From Gammaproteobacteria bacterium (GTDB lineage Bacteria; Pseudomonadota; Gammaproteobacteria; Pseudomonadales; Pseudohongiellaceae), in the NCBI GenBank assembly GCA_030654835.1, contig JAURWS010000006.1, positions 1-35,684 on the forward strand: a stretch of DNA of 35,684 nucleotides, given 5' to 3'. Below, piece after piece: positions 24,347 through 33,270 of this stretch. Below the pieces are notes generated by a model. The model did not search any database and had not been told where the DNA came from. It saw nothing but the letters and a program-made list of their open reading frames with translations. A program made the position numbers and the translations under genes. The first letter of the stretch is position 1; each line of letters begins with the position of its first letter.

Positions 24347-26851
24347 TTAGAGTTTTGCCTCGGCAAGCATCTCCTTCAATGCCTCTTCCACATCTACCAA
24401 CGCCAGAGTATTCAGCAACGCACCTGAGGCGTGTTCCAGCTTCGCCACCCGCTCGGCATGCAGCTCGACAGTCCGCTCGAAAAGATTACGAACGAAGCGG
24501 CCATTGTCAGCGGTACGACCCTGCGCAAACAGCTGCCGCAGACTCTCCTGCAGAGCCAGGTGGGTTCCCTCCTCCAGCACGTATTCGGAATCCCGCACAA
24601 AGCGTTCGTAGATGCTCAGCAATTCCTCCGGGCGATAATCTTCGAATTCGATGTAATGGTTGAACCTCGACCGCAGGCCGGGGTTGCTGTCGATGAACCG
24701 CGCCATCGGTGCAGGGTAGCCAGCCACAATCACGGTCAGCTGGTCGCGATAGTCCTCCATCGCCTTGAGCAGGGTATCGATAACCTCGTGGCCAAAGTCC
24801 CGTTCATCGCCCTCTTTGGCGAGCGCGTAAGCCTCGTCGATGAACAGCACACCTCCCAAGGCAGACTCGATGACCTCCCGGGTTTTCAGTGCCGACTGGC
24901 CAACATATTGCGCCACCAACCCGGAGCGATCCACCTCGACAATGCGGCTGGAGGGCAGGATACCGAGATTGAAGTAGAGATCGGCCACGATGCGTGACAC
25001 GACCGTCTTGCCCGTGCCCGGATTGCCGGTGAATACCAGATGTTGCGAGAATCCAGCCGCCGTCTTGTATCCCGCACTCGCGCGCTCGCTCTGCACCTGC
25101 ACAAAGCTGCACAGGCGCCGCACCTGTTGTTTGACGCGCTGCAGACCCACGAGAGCGTCGAGTTTCGCCAGCGCGGCCGCATAGTTCTCGGCTACACCGT
25201 CCTGGTCGGCAAGCGATTCGCCCAGAGCACTTTCAATATCGACTGGAAGAATCGTCCCCAACTCATGCGCCGACGCCTCGGCCAAGGCATATACGCGCTG
25301 GGCGTGGGCCTCCAGCACCTTTTCGAAGAGATTGCGCACGTAGCGGGCATTACCGAAGTGCTCCCGCCGGGCCTGAATCTCCCGCGCGAATATGCGCTTC
25401 AAGCCGTGCTGAATCGAGTCGCTGACTGCATACCCATGCTGACGGCAAAAGCCCTGAAAGATCGACAGCAGCTCATCTGGGGTGTAATTGGAGAAATGGA
25501 GGAAGCGATTGAAGCGCGAGGACAATCCAGGATTCGATTGAATGAATTCGTCCATCTCGGCGCCATAGCCAGCCACGATGACGACCAGATTATCGCGATG
25601 GTCCTCCATCATTTTCAGCAGAGTCTCGATGGCCTCGCGGCCAAAGTCCTGCTGGGTGGCCCTCGCCAGTGCGTAAGCCTCGTCGATGAACAGAATGCCT
25701 CCGAGGGCGGATTCGACCAGCGCCCGAGTCTTCAGCGCGGTCTCGCCGATGTGGGAACCAACGAGTCCGGCACGATCGGTTTCCACAATCCTGTCCGTTT
25801 TGAGGATGCCGAGCTTGAGATACAGCCCAGCGATAATGCGGGCGACCATCGTTTTGCCTGTGCCAGGATTGCCGCTGAACACGAGATGACGTGATGGCCA
25901 GTCGGGCACAGGCATCCCTTGCTTCGCCCGCAGTTGCTGCACGTGAATGTAACTGGCCTGGCGGAAAATCTCCTGCCTCACCATGTCCAGCCCGACGACA
26001 CCGGCGAACGCCGCTTCCAGATACTCATTGATGGCGTCGTTGCGCGCCAGTGGTCGTGCCAGATCTGGCTGCGAACCGCTGGGCATGCCGCTCAAGTGCG
26101 CAAGGCGCTGCTGAGCCTCGGCATAATCTTTGTGTATCGCCACCTCGTACCAGTGCCGCGCCTGTTGCAGGTCTTTCTCCACCCCGAGACCGTTTTCGTA
26201 CAGCCAGCCCAGGTTGCTGCAGGCCTCGGGATAACCCTGCTCCGCCGCCTGCCGCGTCCATCTGGCACTGGCCTTATAGTCTACGGGCACGCCGAGCCCC
26301 TGTTCATAGACAGCGCCAAGACCGCACTGCGCCGCCGGCAGACCCTGCTGCGCGGCCAGCGTCAGCCAGTGAATGGCCCAAGCCTGGTCCATCTCAACAC
26401 CGCTGCCGTGCGCAAAGGCGTAGGCGAGATTGTACTGAGCCATGTCGTCACCCTGCTCGGCAGCCAGCTGAAACCAGTGCACACCTTCGACCTCGTCCTT
26501 GGGAACCGAGGCCCCCGTGACATAACGGAAACCAAGCTGACGACGGGCCACCGCGTCACCCCACTCTGCTGCAATGCGCAGGCGCCGAATGCCCTCCGAC
26601 TCGTTCTTTGGGACGCCAATGCCGTGCAAGTAAGCGAAGGCAAGCAGACGTTGTGCATCCGTATCACCTGCCTCTGCAGCGCGCTCGAACCACTGCGCCG
26701 CCATGGTGTCGTTGCGGGAAACCCCTTCGCCACGCTCATAGCGCAGCCCGAGATTATACTGAGCGCGGGCATCAGGCTTGTGCCCCGCGCGCCCTTGCGC
26801 GAGCTCGAGGAGTTCGTGCAGGGAAAGATCACGGTAACGGTGACTGGACAT
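24347..26851 (-). CDS. Sel1-repeat, double CbxX-type AAA+ ATPase
   Basis: 834 aa, cytosolic. Residues about 28-250 are six Sel1-like repeats of 36 residues (pattern A-x-YNLGLRYERGEGV...A-x-x-WFERAAE-x-G). Then two CbxX/CfqX-type AAA+ domains: D1 with Walker A GNPGTGKT 327-334 and Walker B LFIDE 387-391; D2 with Walker A 609-616 and Walker B 669-673. Both have the NPGL-x-SRFN arginine-finger block. The pore loop of D2 is QYVG (aromatic Tyr649), whereas D1 has SHIG (His368 where CbbX-type proteins have Tyr). Relatives include SpoVK, EccA and the Rubisco activase CbbX, which remodel protein partners. No Rubisco or ESX gene is nearby; the client is unknown. Start ATG at 26851 has only a weak ribosome-binding site. 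Confidence 0.9.
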   Translation of the reverse strand: MSSHRYRDLSLHELLELAQGRAGHKPDARAQYNLGLRYERGEGVSRNDTMAAQWFERAAEAGDTDAQRLLAFAYLHGIGVPKNESEGIRRLRIAAEWGDAVARRQLGFRYVTGASVPKDEVEGVHWFQLAAEQGDDMAQYNLAYAFAHGSGVEMDQAWAIHWLTLAAQQGLPAAQCGLGAVYEQGLGVPVDYKASARWTRQAAEQGYPEACSNLGWLYENGLGVEKDLQQARHWYEVAIHKDYAEAQQRLAHLSGMPSGSQPDLARPLARNDAINEYLEAAFAGVVGLDMVRQEIFRQASYIHVQQLRAKQGMPVPDWPSRHLVFSGNPGTGKTMVARIIAGLYLKLGILKTDRIVETDRAGLVGSHIGETALKTRALVESALGGILFIDEAYALARATQQDFGREAIETLLKMMEDHRDNLVVIVAGYGAEMDEFIQSNPGLSSRFNRFLHFSNYTPDELLSIFQGFCRQHGYAVSDSIQHGLKRIFAREIQARREHFGNARYVRNLFEKVLEAHAQRVYALAEASAHELGTILPVDIESALGESLADQDGVAENYAAALAKLDALVGLQRVKQQVRRLCSFVQVQSERASAGYKTAAGFSQHLVFTGNPGTGKTVVSRIVADLYFNLGILPSSRIVEVDRSGLVAQYVGQSALKTREVIESALGGVLFIDEAYALAKEGDERDFGHEVIDTLLKAMEDYRDQLTVIVAGYPAPMARFIDSNPGLRSRFNHYIEFEDYRPEELLSIYERFVRDSEYVLEEGTHLALQESLRQLFAQGRTADNGRFVRNLFERTVELHAERVAKLEHASGALLNTLALVDVEEALKEMLAEAKL

Positions 26852-27003
26852 CAGGGAGCATTCTCGGAGGTGTGCCCCGAACTCTAGCCGAGAACTGACT
26901 TTGGAGGCAACGCTCTTCTAAAGTAAGGGTGCTAAAAATCTGCAATTTCTCGTATTATCCAGAACCACTTTCCAACGCTGGAACTTCTTGGGGCGACACT
27001 ACC

Positions 27004-27336
27004 ATGAGCAACGAAACCTCAACCTCCAATCACGGTAGTAACACCTGCCAATCGGAGGTCAGCACGACCCTTGCCATGCTTATCTCTGTCTTCGGGGCAC
27101 CCTTTCGGGCAGAAGCAGAGGCCAATATTTACGAATGGCGTCTCGAGCTTGAAGACGGTGACCGGGGGCGCATTATCAATCTACCGGGGGTCGCCGACAA
27201 AACCGCGAAGCTGCAGCGCTGGAGCATTACCGCAGACTCGAAGAAATCTCTTGAGCAGATACAGACGGCGCTGTCGAGCGGCGAGAATTACTATGACGGC
27301 GTTCTGCATCCAGAGCTGTTCATCCAGCGCAAATGA
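27004..27336 (+). CDS. Small protein of unknown function
   Basis: 110 aa from the ATG at 27004; an in-frame ATG at 26929 would add 25 residues but has no ribosome-binding site. The N-terminal 20 residues are Ser/Thr/Asn-rich and look disordered. The rest is predicted alpha/beta by composition (YEWRLELEDGDRGRIINLPG, LQRWSITADSKKSLEQIQTA). No domain recognised and no signal peptide. It is divergent from the Sel1-AAA+ gene, with 152 bp between starts, and is followed 28 bp later by the multicopper oxidase region. Candidate partner of the ATPase by position only. Confidence 0.6.
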   Translation: MSNETSTSNHGSNTCQSEVSTTLAMLISVFGAPFRAEAEANIYEWRLELEDGDRGRIINLPGVADKTAKLQRWSITADSKKSLEQIQTALSSGENYYDGVLHPELFIQRK

Positions 27337-27388
27337 GCGCCAGCAAAACTGACTGATAAAAAAGATGATCGATAGGAAGAATGACCGC

Positions 27389-28945
27389 ATGCTGAACCGC
27401 CGTAAGCTCCTCAAGGCCCTGAGTTTGGGGACCACCGCATTGGCAGCGGGCTTGCGCTGGCCACGACAGGCCTCCGCGCAAACCGCCCCAGCTCCAACGC
27501 CAATCCACGAGGGCAATTCATTGACGATTCCGCCGCTGCTGGAGGGCATTAGCGATGGCATGGAAAAGCGCTTCGAACTACAGCTCCAGCAAGGTGAGAC
27601 GGAATTTTTCCCCGGGGTGAAGACCCCGACGCTTGGCATCAACGGCAGCTTTCTGGGCCCCACCCTGCGCTGCTCCCGCAATGATCTGATCCGCCTGCAA
27701 GTGAACAATCAGATTGGAGAGCCAACCACATTGCATTGGCACGGGTTGCACGTCCCCGCCCGCTCCGATGGCGGACCGCATCAGACCATTGAGCATGGAG
27801 AACGCTGGGAACCCTTGATTCGAATCATGCAACCGGCGGCCACGCTGTGGTACCACTCGCACATGATGCACAAGACCGGTGAGCAGGTGTACCGAGGGCT
27901 GGCTGGCATGCTGATTCTGGATGATGACGTCAGCAAGGGTCTGGCACTGCCTTCCGAGTATGGCGTGGACGACATTCCCGTCATCATTCAGGATCGCCGC
28001 TTCAAGAAAGACGGCACGCTGGCCTACATGACTATCTATGACGACATGGTGCAGGGCATGCAGGGTGACATCAAGATGGTCAACGGCGTGGTAGACCCGT
28101 ACTTCGTGCCCACCACGACCAAAGTGCGTCTGCGCATTCTCAACGCCGCCAACGCCCGCAAGTACATGCTGGCGTTCAGCGACCACCGCCCCTTTCAGGT
28201 CATCGCCAGCGATGGTGGCCTGCTGACAGCGCCAGTGACCATGGACATGTTGATGCTGGCCTCTGGCGAACGAGTCGAGATCATTGCCGATTTCAGTGAT
28301 GGGCAACCCGTGACGCTGGTGAACGTACCAATGGTCTCCAACTATCAGGATTCCCCCGGCGCCATGAGCCGCATCATGCGCGCCATGGGCAGTGAAGGCT
28401 TTGACATCCTGCGTTTCTTTCCGGCTGCCGAACTGCGCGCGTCCGCGCCGGTGCCGGAAGCGCTTACCACCATCAAGCGCCGCCACGCCGATGAAGCCGT
28501 GAACACGCGCACGTTCCGTCTGCAGATGGGCACTGGTTCGCGCGGTGGTGGTGATCGCGGGCCGACGACGGGCTACCGCAACGGTTTCGGTGGCGGACAT
28601 GGCGGCGGCGACTATTTCATCAACGGTCGCCAGATGACCATGGATTACATCAACGAGCGCGTGAAGCTTGGCGATACCGAGATCTGGGAGGTGTTCAACA
28701 GTTCACCGATGCCGCACCCGTTTCACATCCACAGTGGGCAGTTTCAGATTCTTGATCGCGACGGCATTGCTCCGCCGCCCCATGAGCTGGGTTTCAAGGA
28801 CACGGTGCTGGTCAAGGGCAGGGAGACGGTGCGGGTCATCCTCAGCTTCACCGATTTTTCCGACGCGGAACATCCTTACATGTATCACTGCCACATGCTT
28901 GAGCATGAGGATCGCGGCATGATGGGACAGTTTCTGGTGGTCTAA
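27389..28945 (+). CDS. Multicopper oxidase (CueO/CopA-like), Tat-exported
   Basis: 518 aa from ATG 27389 (AGGAAGA 8 nt upstream; an ATG at 27365 would add 8 residues). Tat signal LNRRKLLKA near the N-terminus, cleavage after about residue 31 (ASA-Q). All four copper-binding blocks are present: HWHG 116-119, WYHSHMMHKTGEQVYRGLAG (HSH 156-158), HPFHIH 443-448 and HCHMLEHEDRGMM 500-512, with the type 1 axial ligand Met. It should oxidise Cu(I) or phenolics with four-electron reduction of O2 in the periplasm. A Gly/Arg/Asp-rich loop about 382-408 lies between the cupredoxin domains. Its stop overlaps that of the convergent methyltransferase by 4 bp. Confidence 0.9.
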   Translation: MLNRRKLLKALSLGTTALAAGLRWPRQASAQTAPAPTPIHEGNSLTIPPLLEGISDGMEKRFELQLQQGETEFFPGVKTPTLGINGSFLGPTLRCSRNDLIRLQVNNQIGEPTTLHWHGLHVPARSDGGPHQTIEHGERWEPLIRIMQPAATLWYHSHMMHKTGEQVYRGLAGMLILDDDVSKGLALPSEYGVDDIPVIIQDRRFKKDGTLAYMTIYDDMVQGMQGDIKMVNGVVDPYFVPTTTKVRLRILNAANARKYMLAFSDHRPFQVIASDGGLLTAPVTMDMLMLASGERVEIIADFSDGQPVTLVNVPMVSNYQDSPGAMSRIMRAMGSEGFDILRFFPAAELRASAPVPEALTTIKRRHADEAVNTRTFRLQMGTGSRGGGDRGPTTGYRNGFGGGHGGGDYFINGRQMTMDYINERVKLGDTEIWEVFNSSPMPHPFHIHSGQFQILDRDGIAPPPHELGFKDTVLVKGRETVRVILSFTDFSDAEHPYMYHCHMLEHEDRGMMGQFLVV

Positions 28946-29697
28946 GGTCGGCGAGCCGCGACCAACGCGTTGAAACTCTTGCCATCCCAGGGAAGCAGGC
29001 GCTGGTAATCATGCTCCAGGAGCGTGACCTCGAAGCCAATATCCGTAAGCATGGTCTGCAGTTGCAGCAAAGATATTGCCGTCATGGTGTGATGATCCGT
29101 CCAACGTTTGAGCCCGTCTGCAGGGGACTCACGGGTAATGCCAAGCAACAGATCAAGCGCCTCCCCTTCCCCTCGATAGCGCCAACCTGACTCGAAACTC
29201 AGCCGCTGTTCGCCATCAACGACACTGGTGATGGTGCTGCGCTGATTACTGATGCCGCCGACGTCGACTGCGTTGAAAAGCAACAGGCCGCCGGGCTTGA
29301 GGGCACACCAGGCGCGCATCAGAGTTTGCTGCAGCGCGGAGGTGGGATGACTGTAGTGGATCGAATAGAGGAAGCAGGTGATGAGATCGAACTCAGCGGC
29401 CTGCTCGAAGGCCGCCAGATCACAGAGCAGAAATCGCGCAGCCGGGCACCTTGCCTCGGCCAACTCCAGCATCGCCGCACTGTTGTCCAGCCCAGTGCCG
29501 GCGAATCCTCGCTTCACCATGTGCAACAAATGCTGGCCTGTGCCACAGGCCAGGTCCAGATAGTCGCGCCCGTCGGACGCGACAAAGCAGTCGAAAGCAC
29601 GCTCGGCAAATGCGCACTGCTCTGCATAGTCCACTTCGGCACAGAACTGGTCGTAGTAGCCGGAAAGGTCGGCGTAGAGGTTTCCGTTGTCAGTCAT
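28942..29697 (-). CDS. Class I SAM-dependent methyltransferase
   Basis: 251 aa from the ATG at 29697 (the frame extends 25 codons further; the family start MTDNGNLYADLSGYYDQFC fits here). Motif I YLDLACGTGQHLLHM (SAM-binding GxG), acidic loop LDNSAAMLELA, motif II region FLLCDLAAF and post-motif FDLITCFLYSIHY. This is a methyltransferase_25-like fold of the small-molecule type. Substrate unknown. It lies between the multicopper oxidase (convergent) and the molybdenum hydroxylase operon, with a strong terminator upstream, so it is transcribed on its own. Confidence 0.85.
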   Translation of the reverse strand: MTDNGNLYADLSGYYDQFCAEVDYAEQCAFAERAFDCFVASDGRDYLDLACGTGQHLLHMVKRGFAGTGLDNSAAMLELAEARCPAARFLLCDLAAFEQAAEFDLITCFLYSIHYSHPTSALQQTLMRAWCALKPGGLLLFNAVDVGGISNQRSTITSVVDGEQRLSFESGWRYRGEGEALDLLLGITRESPADGLKRWTDHHTMTAISLLQLQTMLTDIGFEVTLLEHDYQRLLPWDGKSFNALVAARRP

Positions 29698-29760
29698 AGC
29701 GGTGATCAGGCTGGCTGCGCGCGCGAAAGGGAGATGCGGTTTCAGGACACCAGAAAGCAA

Positions 29761-29796
29761 CAGGCCCGCCAAGGCATTTGAGCCTTGGCGGGCCTG
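29761..29796 (-). terminator. Terminator of the molybdenum hydroxylase operon
   Basis: A perfect 15-bp stem (29761-29775 with 29782-29796, extendable by one pair) with the loop ATTTGA, 26 bp after the stop of the FAD subunit. On the minus strand the stem is followed by TTGCTTTCTGG, a moderate T-rich tail. Confidence 0.85.
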
Positions 29797-29822
29797 TCAG
29801 CAGATCTGAACTTAGCGGAGCA

Positions 29823-30812
29823 TCACACGGTCAGTGCGCGCTTCACCAGATTGTCCATCAACGGCATCTTGAAGTGGTTGTAGTTCAAAGGCTTGGCACC
29901 CTGGCTAGCCAAAGACGCTACCGCATCAGCAGTTTCCTGGTTGCGGGCACGGCCTTGAATCGCCTGCTCTACAGAGGTCAGTCGACGTGGTGTGCACTCC
30001 ACCGCGCCAGCGACCATGCGTGACTCCTCAATCGTTCCGTTAGTGACTTTCATGGCAGCAGAGATGCTCACCAGTGCGAAGTCCCAGACATTGCGGTCGG
30101 CTACTTTCTCGAAGTAGAACTCTGCGTTCGCCCACTTGGCTGGAATACGAACAGCTGTGAGAACGTCACCGGCGCGCAGTACAGTAGTATGGCGGATGTC
30201 GACATCGGGTCCGATGAAGAAATCTTCCGCCGCCACGACGCGCTCGCCGCTGGCATTGCGAATCACCATCTGTGCTTCCAGAGCAACCAGTGCAGGAGCC
30301 GTATCGCTTGGTGAAACCGCTACACAGCGGCTGGCACCAAACAGGGCGTGCTCACGGTTCTGGCCTTCCGGCGTGTCGGCGTAGCAGAGATTACCCCCGG
30401 CGCGGTAGCAGTTCAGCCCGCGTCGGTAGTACCAGCAGCGTACGTCTTGAGCCACGTTGCCGCCCAGCGTGCCGATGTTGCGAATCTGCGGACTGGCTAC
30501 ACGGCCAGCTGCAGACGACAGCAGTGAATAGCGCTCTTTTACCAGCGCGTTGTTGGCCAGCTCGGTCAGCGTGACCAGGGCACCAATTTCGATACCGTCG
30601 GCCGTTTCGCTGATACCACGCATGGACTCAATGCCGTTCAGATCAATCAGGGCTTCCGGGCGCTTGGCGCGGTCCTTGATCCATCCGTACGTGTCTTGTC
30701 CACCGCCTACCAACCATCCCCTCTCGGCCAAAGTACCGGCAAGGCTTATTGCATCCTCCACCTGCACAGGCTGGTAGAGGCTCATTTCTGGCATATTGTC
30801 ATTTGATGGCAT
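29823..30812 (-). CDS. Molybdenum hydroxylase FAD subunit
   Basis: 329 aa, CoxM/PaoB-like. N-terminal FAD-binding domain: WLVGGGQDTYGWIKD (33-47), GALVTLTELANN and SPQIRNIGTLGGNVAQD (107-123). Four Cys follow (C126, C135, C143, C163) in an inserted loop, like the 4Fe-4S loop of 4-hydroxybenzoyl-CoA reductase beta and similar subunits, so an extra cluster is likely. The C-terminus is CO_deh_flav_C-like. Starts with GAGG that overlaps the stop of the upstream Moco gene (10-bp gap). It takes electrons from the Moco and Fe-S subunits; last gene of the operon. Confidence 0.9.
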   Translation of the reverse strand: MPSNDNMPEMSLYQPVQVEDAISLAGTLAERGWLVGGGQDTYGWIKDRAKRPEALIDLNGIESMRGISETADGIEIGALVTLTELANNALVKERYSLLSSAAGRVASPQIRNIGTLGGNVAQDVRCWYYRRGLNCYRAGGNLCYADTPEGQNREHALFGASRCVAVSPSDTAPALVALEAQMVIRNASGERVVAAEDFFIGPDVDIRHTTVLRAGDVLTAVRIPAKWANAEFYFEKVADRNVWDFALVSISAAMKVTNGTIEESRMVAGAVECTPRRLTSVEQAIQGRARNQETADAVASLASQGAKPLNYNHFKMPLMDNLVKRALTV

Positions 30813-30822
30813 TTTAAAAACC

Positions 30823-33270
30823 TCAGAATGTATTCGTTTTCAATTCGCCGGTATTGAAGCCATTCTGCGCGACATGATTCACGATCATGTCCGGAGTGAC
30901 CGGCGTGCGGTTGAACAAATGTCCATCAAGTGCGTCGGAGATGGCGCTCATCAGTGCTGCAGCACCACAGCCTTGTGCAGGCTCGCCGATACCACGGGCG
31001 CCCACTGGGCTCTGCGGATCGGGCATATCCATGCCAGCTGTCAGCATCTGTGCAGGCACGTCGAGGTATGTCGGCGGCTTGGACTGATAAAGCCCCACGT
31101 TGGCAGGCAGACCGTTTTGTGGGTCATAGACGTGGCGCTCGTAGCCTGCCATGCCGATACCCCACACACCGCCACCGTTCATGGCCTGACTCAGGCCCTG
31201 TGGGTGCACCACGGTGCCACACTCGGCAACAGCGGTGTAGTCGGTGATGTCGTACTTGCCTGTGTCCAGATCCATTTCGATCTCGACGAAAGCGATCGCG
31301 AAACCAGGAGCAGTGCCCTGCTTGGGCAGCGTGTCCTTGGCGACACCGATCAGACCGGTGCCTTTCATCGCTTCAACTGAACGCTTGGTAGTGGCGTTGA
31401 TGTCTTCCGGGTAAACCTGACCGCTATACTCGCCGCCCAGATCAATGGCTTTCTGCGCCGCTTCCGCAAACGTCAGACCTTTGGCCTGGTCGCTGGTCAG
31501 GAACACACGCTCACCGCCAACACTGTAATCGTCCGCAGCACCACCGAGATCTGCGGCTGCGATTTCCTTCAGTTTCCTGATGGCATCGAGCGCAGCAACG
31601 TGGCTGGAGCGAGTTTCGGTGAACATGGTGTTACTGCCACCCTGATAGGTACTGTGCGGCAGGTTCAGATCGCTGTTACCGTGTACCACGACGCAATTTT
31701 CCCAGCTGCACTGCAGAGCTTCAGCAGCCGCTCGCAGAACACCTGCGTAAGAGTAGGTGCCGAGGTTACCAACACCGGTATGCAGGTAGATCTTGCCGTC
31801 AGTGGCAATACGCAACAGACCGTCGTAACCATTGGCGCCGGCAGAGTGGAAACCCATGCCGAGACCGATTCCGCGTACTTTGTTGTTGGCCGTTACCTTG
31901 GGCTGAGCGACTCGCTCGTCCCAACGGAACATGGCGGCCGCCTTCTCGATAGCCTCCGGCATATAGGAGCTGGAGAGACCACCCTGACGGGGACCGAACT
32001 TCGCATCCGGACGTGGAGCATTGGCACGACGCATGGCAAGGCGGTCGAAACCACCCTCTCTGGCGGCCTTGTCCATGATTGGAGCAAGCACAGAAGCCAT
32101 TTCGTTCTGGCCCGGGCCACGCTGCGCACCGCGCGGAGTGGTATTGGTGTACAGAGCAACGCCACGGAAACGCATGGCTGTCGGCTGATACATAAGGGAG
32201 ATGTGTTCAGCTGAGGAGCCGGCACTACCGCCACCGCCTGAACCTGCATCGTTGATGATGATCACGTCAACTGCGCCGACCTTGCCGTCGTCCTTCAGAC
32301 CGACCTTGAGCCAGCCCTGCATACCAGAGCGAGCGGAGCCAATGTAGAACTCTTCTTCGCGGGTAATACGCATTTGCAGCGGACGGTTCAGTTTACGGGC
32401 GAATTTGCCGGTCACCGCCATTATCGGATACGGGAAAATCTTGGAGCCGAAGCCGCCACCAGTGTTTTCGTTGATGAAAACCAGGTTGGCAGGGTCGATC
32501 TCAAGCATCGCCGACAACTGTGCATGACCCACTGTGTGGCTCTGCAGCGAACCGTGGAAGTAGCACTTGCCGTTTTCCCAGAATGCCATGCCAGAGCGAG
32601 GCTCCAGGGAATGGTGCGGGTAACCGATAGTCACAAAGGGCTCTTCAACGATGGTCTTGCACTGAGCGAACTCTGCGGCAACATCACCATACGCCCACTC
32701 TTCACCGAAGGTGGCGCCCACTGGCTCGCGGCCATTGCGGAAGGCTGTGACCTGATCCAGAGACCACTTGATGCGACCAACGTCAGTACCGGAAGCCGTC
32801 GTACCAGCAGCAGCCGCGCCCGCAGCTGCGTTTCTGATCAGAGTATTACCGGTCGGATAGGGATCGGGGCCGCCTTCCAGCAGTGTATCCAGAGGGTCAG
32901 TCACGAAAGGACGACGCTCGAATACGATCTTGATCTTCTCGATCGCGTTTTCGGCGATCAGATCGCTTTCAGCAGCCACAGCCAGAATGGGCTGACCGAT
33001 GTAAGTGATGAAGTCTTTGGCCAGCGCGGGGTTGGCAGGAGGCAGTGAGGGCGGCAGATCGTCTGCGGTGAAGACACCGAGTACGCCTTCCATTGCCAGT
33101 GCCTCAGAGGCGTCAATACTGACAACACGACCACTTGGCAGCGGACTGGTCAGCAGACGGGCGAAGACCATGCCGTCTCTACGGAAATCTTCAGTGTAGC
33201 GAGCCGCACCAGTAACTTTGGCTTCTACATCCGGTGGAGTGAAATTTTTACCAATGTGCATATAGGTCAT
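30823..33270 (-). CDS. Molybdopterin (Moco) catalytic subunit, xanthine oxidase family
   Basis: 815 aa. Two-domain Ald_Xan_dh architecture: residues 10-120 (KVTGAARYTEDF start), GGGFGSK at 271-277 for Moco binding, TTPRGAQRGPGQNE as the second Moco loop, and GARGIGEPAQ near the end where Glu763 is the catalytic base. An Ala/Gly-rich insertion at about 145-190 is longer than usual. Substrate (aldehyde, heterocycle, purine) cannot be told. It has no own signal, so it is probably carried out with the Tat-bearing 2Fe-2S subunit. Overlaps the upstream gene by 4 bp (ATGA). No XdhC/PaoD-type chaperone gene is adjacent. Confidence 0.92.
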   Translation of the reverse strand: MTYMHIGKNFTPPDVEAKVTGAARYTEDFRRDGMVFARLLTSPLPSGRVVSIDASEALAMEGVLGVFTADDLPPSLPPANPALAKDFITYIGQPILAVAAESDLIAENAIEKIKIVFERRPFVTDPLDTLLEGGPDPYPTGNTLIRNAAAGAAAAGTTASGTDVGRIKWSLDQVTAFRNGREPVGATFGEEWAYGDVAAEFAQCKTIVEEPFVTIGYPHHSLEPRSGMAFWENGKCYFHGSLQSHTVGHAQLSAMLEIDPANLVFINENTGGGFGSKIFPYPIMAVTGKFARKLNRPLQMRITREEEFYIGSARSGMQGWLKVGLKDDGKVGAVDVIIINDAGSGGGGSAGSSAEHISLMYQPTAMRFRGVALYTNTTPRGAQRGPGQNEMASVLAPIMDKAAREGGFDRLAMRRANAPRPDAKFGPRQGGLSSSYMPEAIEKAAAMFRWDERVAQPKVTANNKVRGIGLGMGFHSAGANGYDGLLRIATDGKIYLHTGVGNLGTYSYAGVLRAAAEALQCSWENCVVVHGNSDLNLPHSTYQGGSNTMFTETRSSHVAALDAIRKLKEIAAADLGGAADDYSVGGERVFLTSDQAKGLTFAEAAQKAIDLGGEYSGQVYPEDINATTKRSVEAMKGTGLIGVAKDTLPKQGTAPGFAIAFVEIEMDLDTGKYDITDYTAVAECGTVVHPQGLSQAMNGGGVWGIGMAGYERHVYDPQNGLPANVGLYQSKPPTYLDVPAQMLTAGMDMPDPQSPVGARGIGEPAQGCGAAALMSAISDALDGHLFNRTPVTPDMIVNHVAQNGFNTGELKTNTF

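Noticed and set aside
25919-26887. 322-codon plus-strand frame, and other long antisense frames at 8360-9607, 9777-10742 and 27578-28600
   Set aside because: Each lies opposite a gene with clear family motifs and shows no motif itself.
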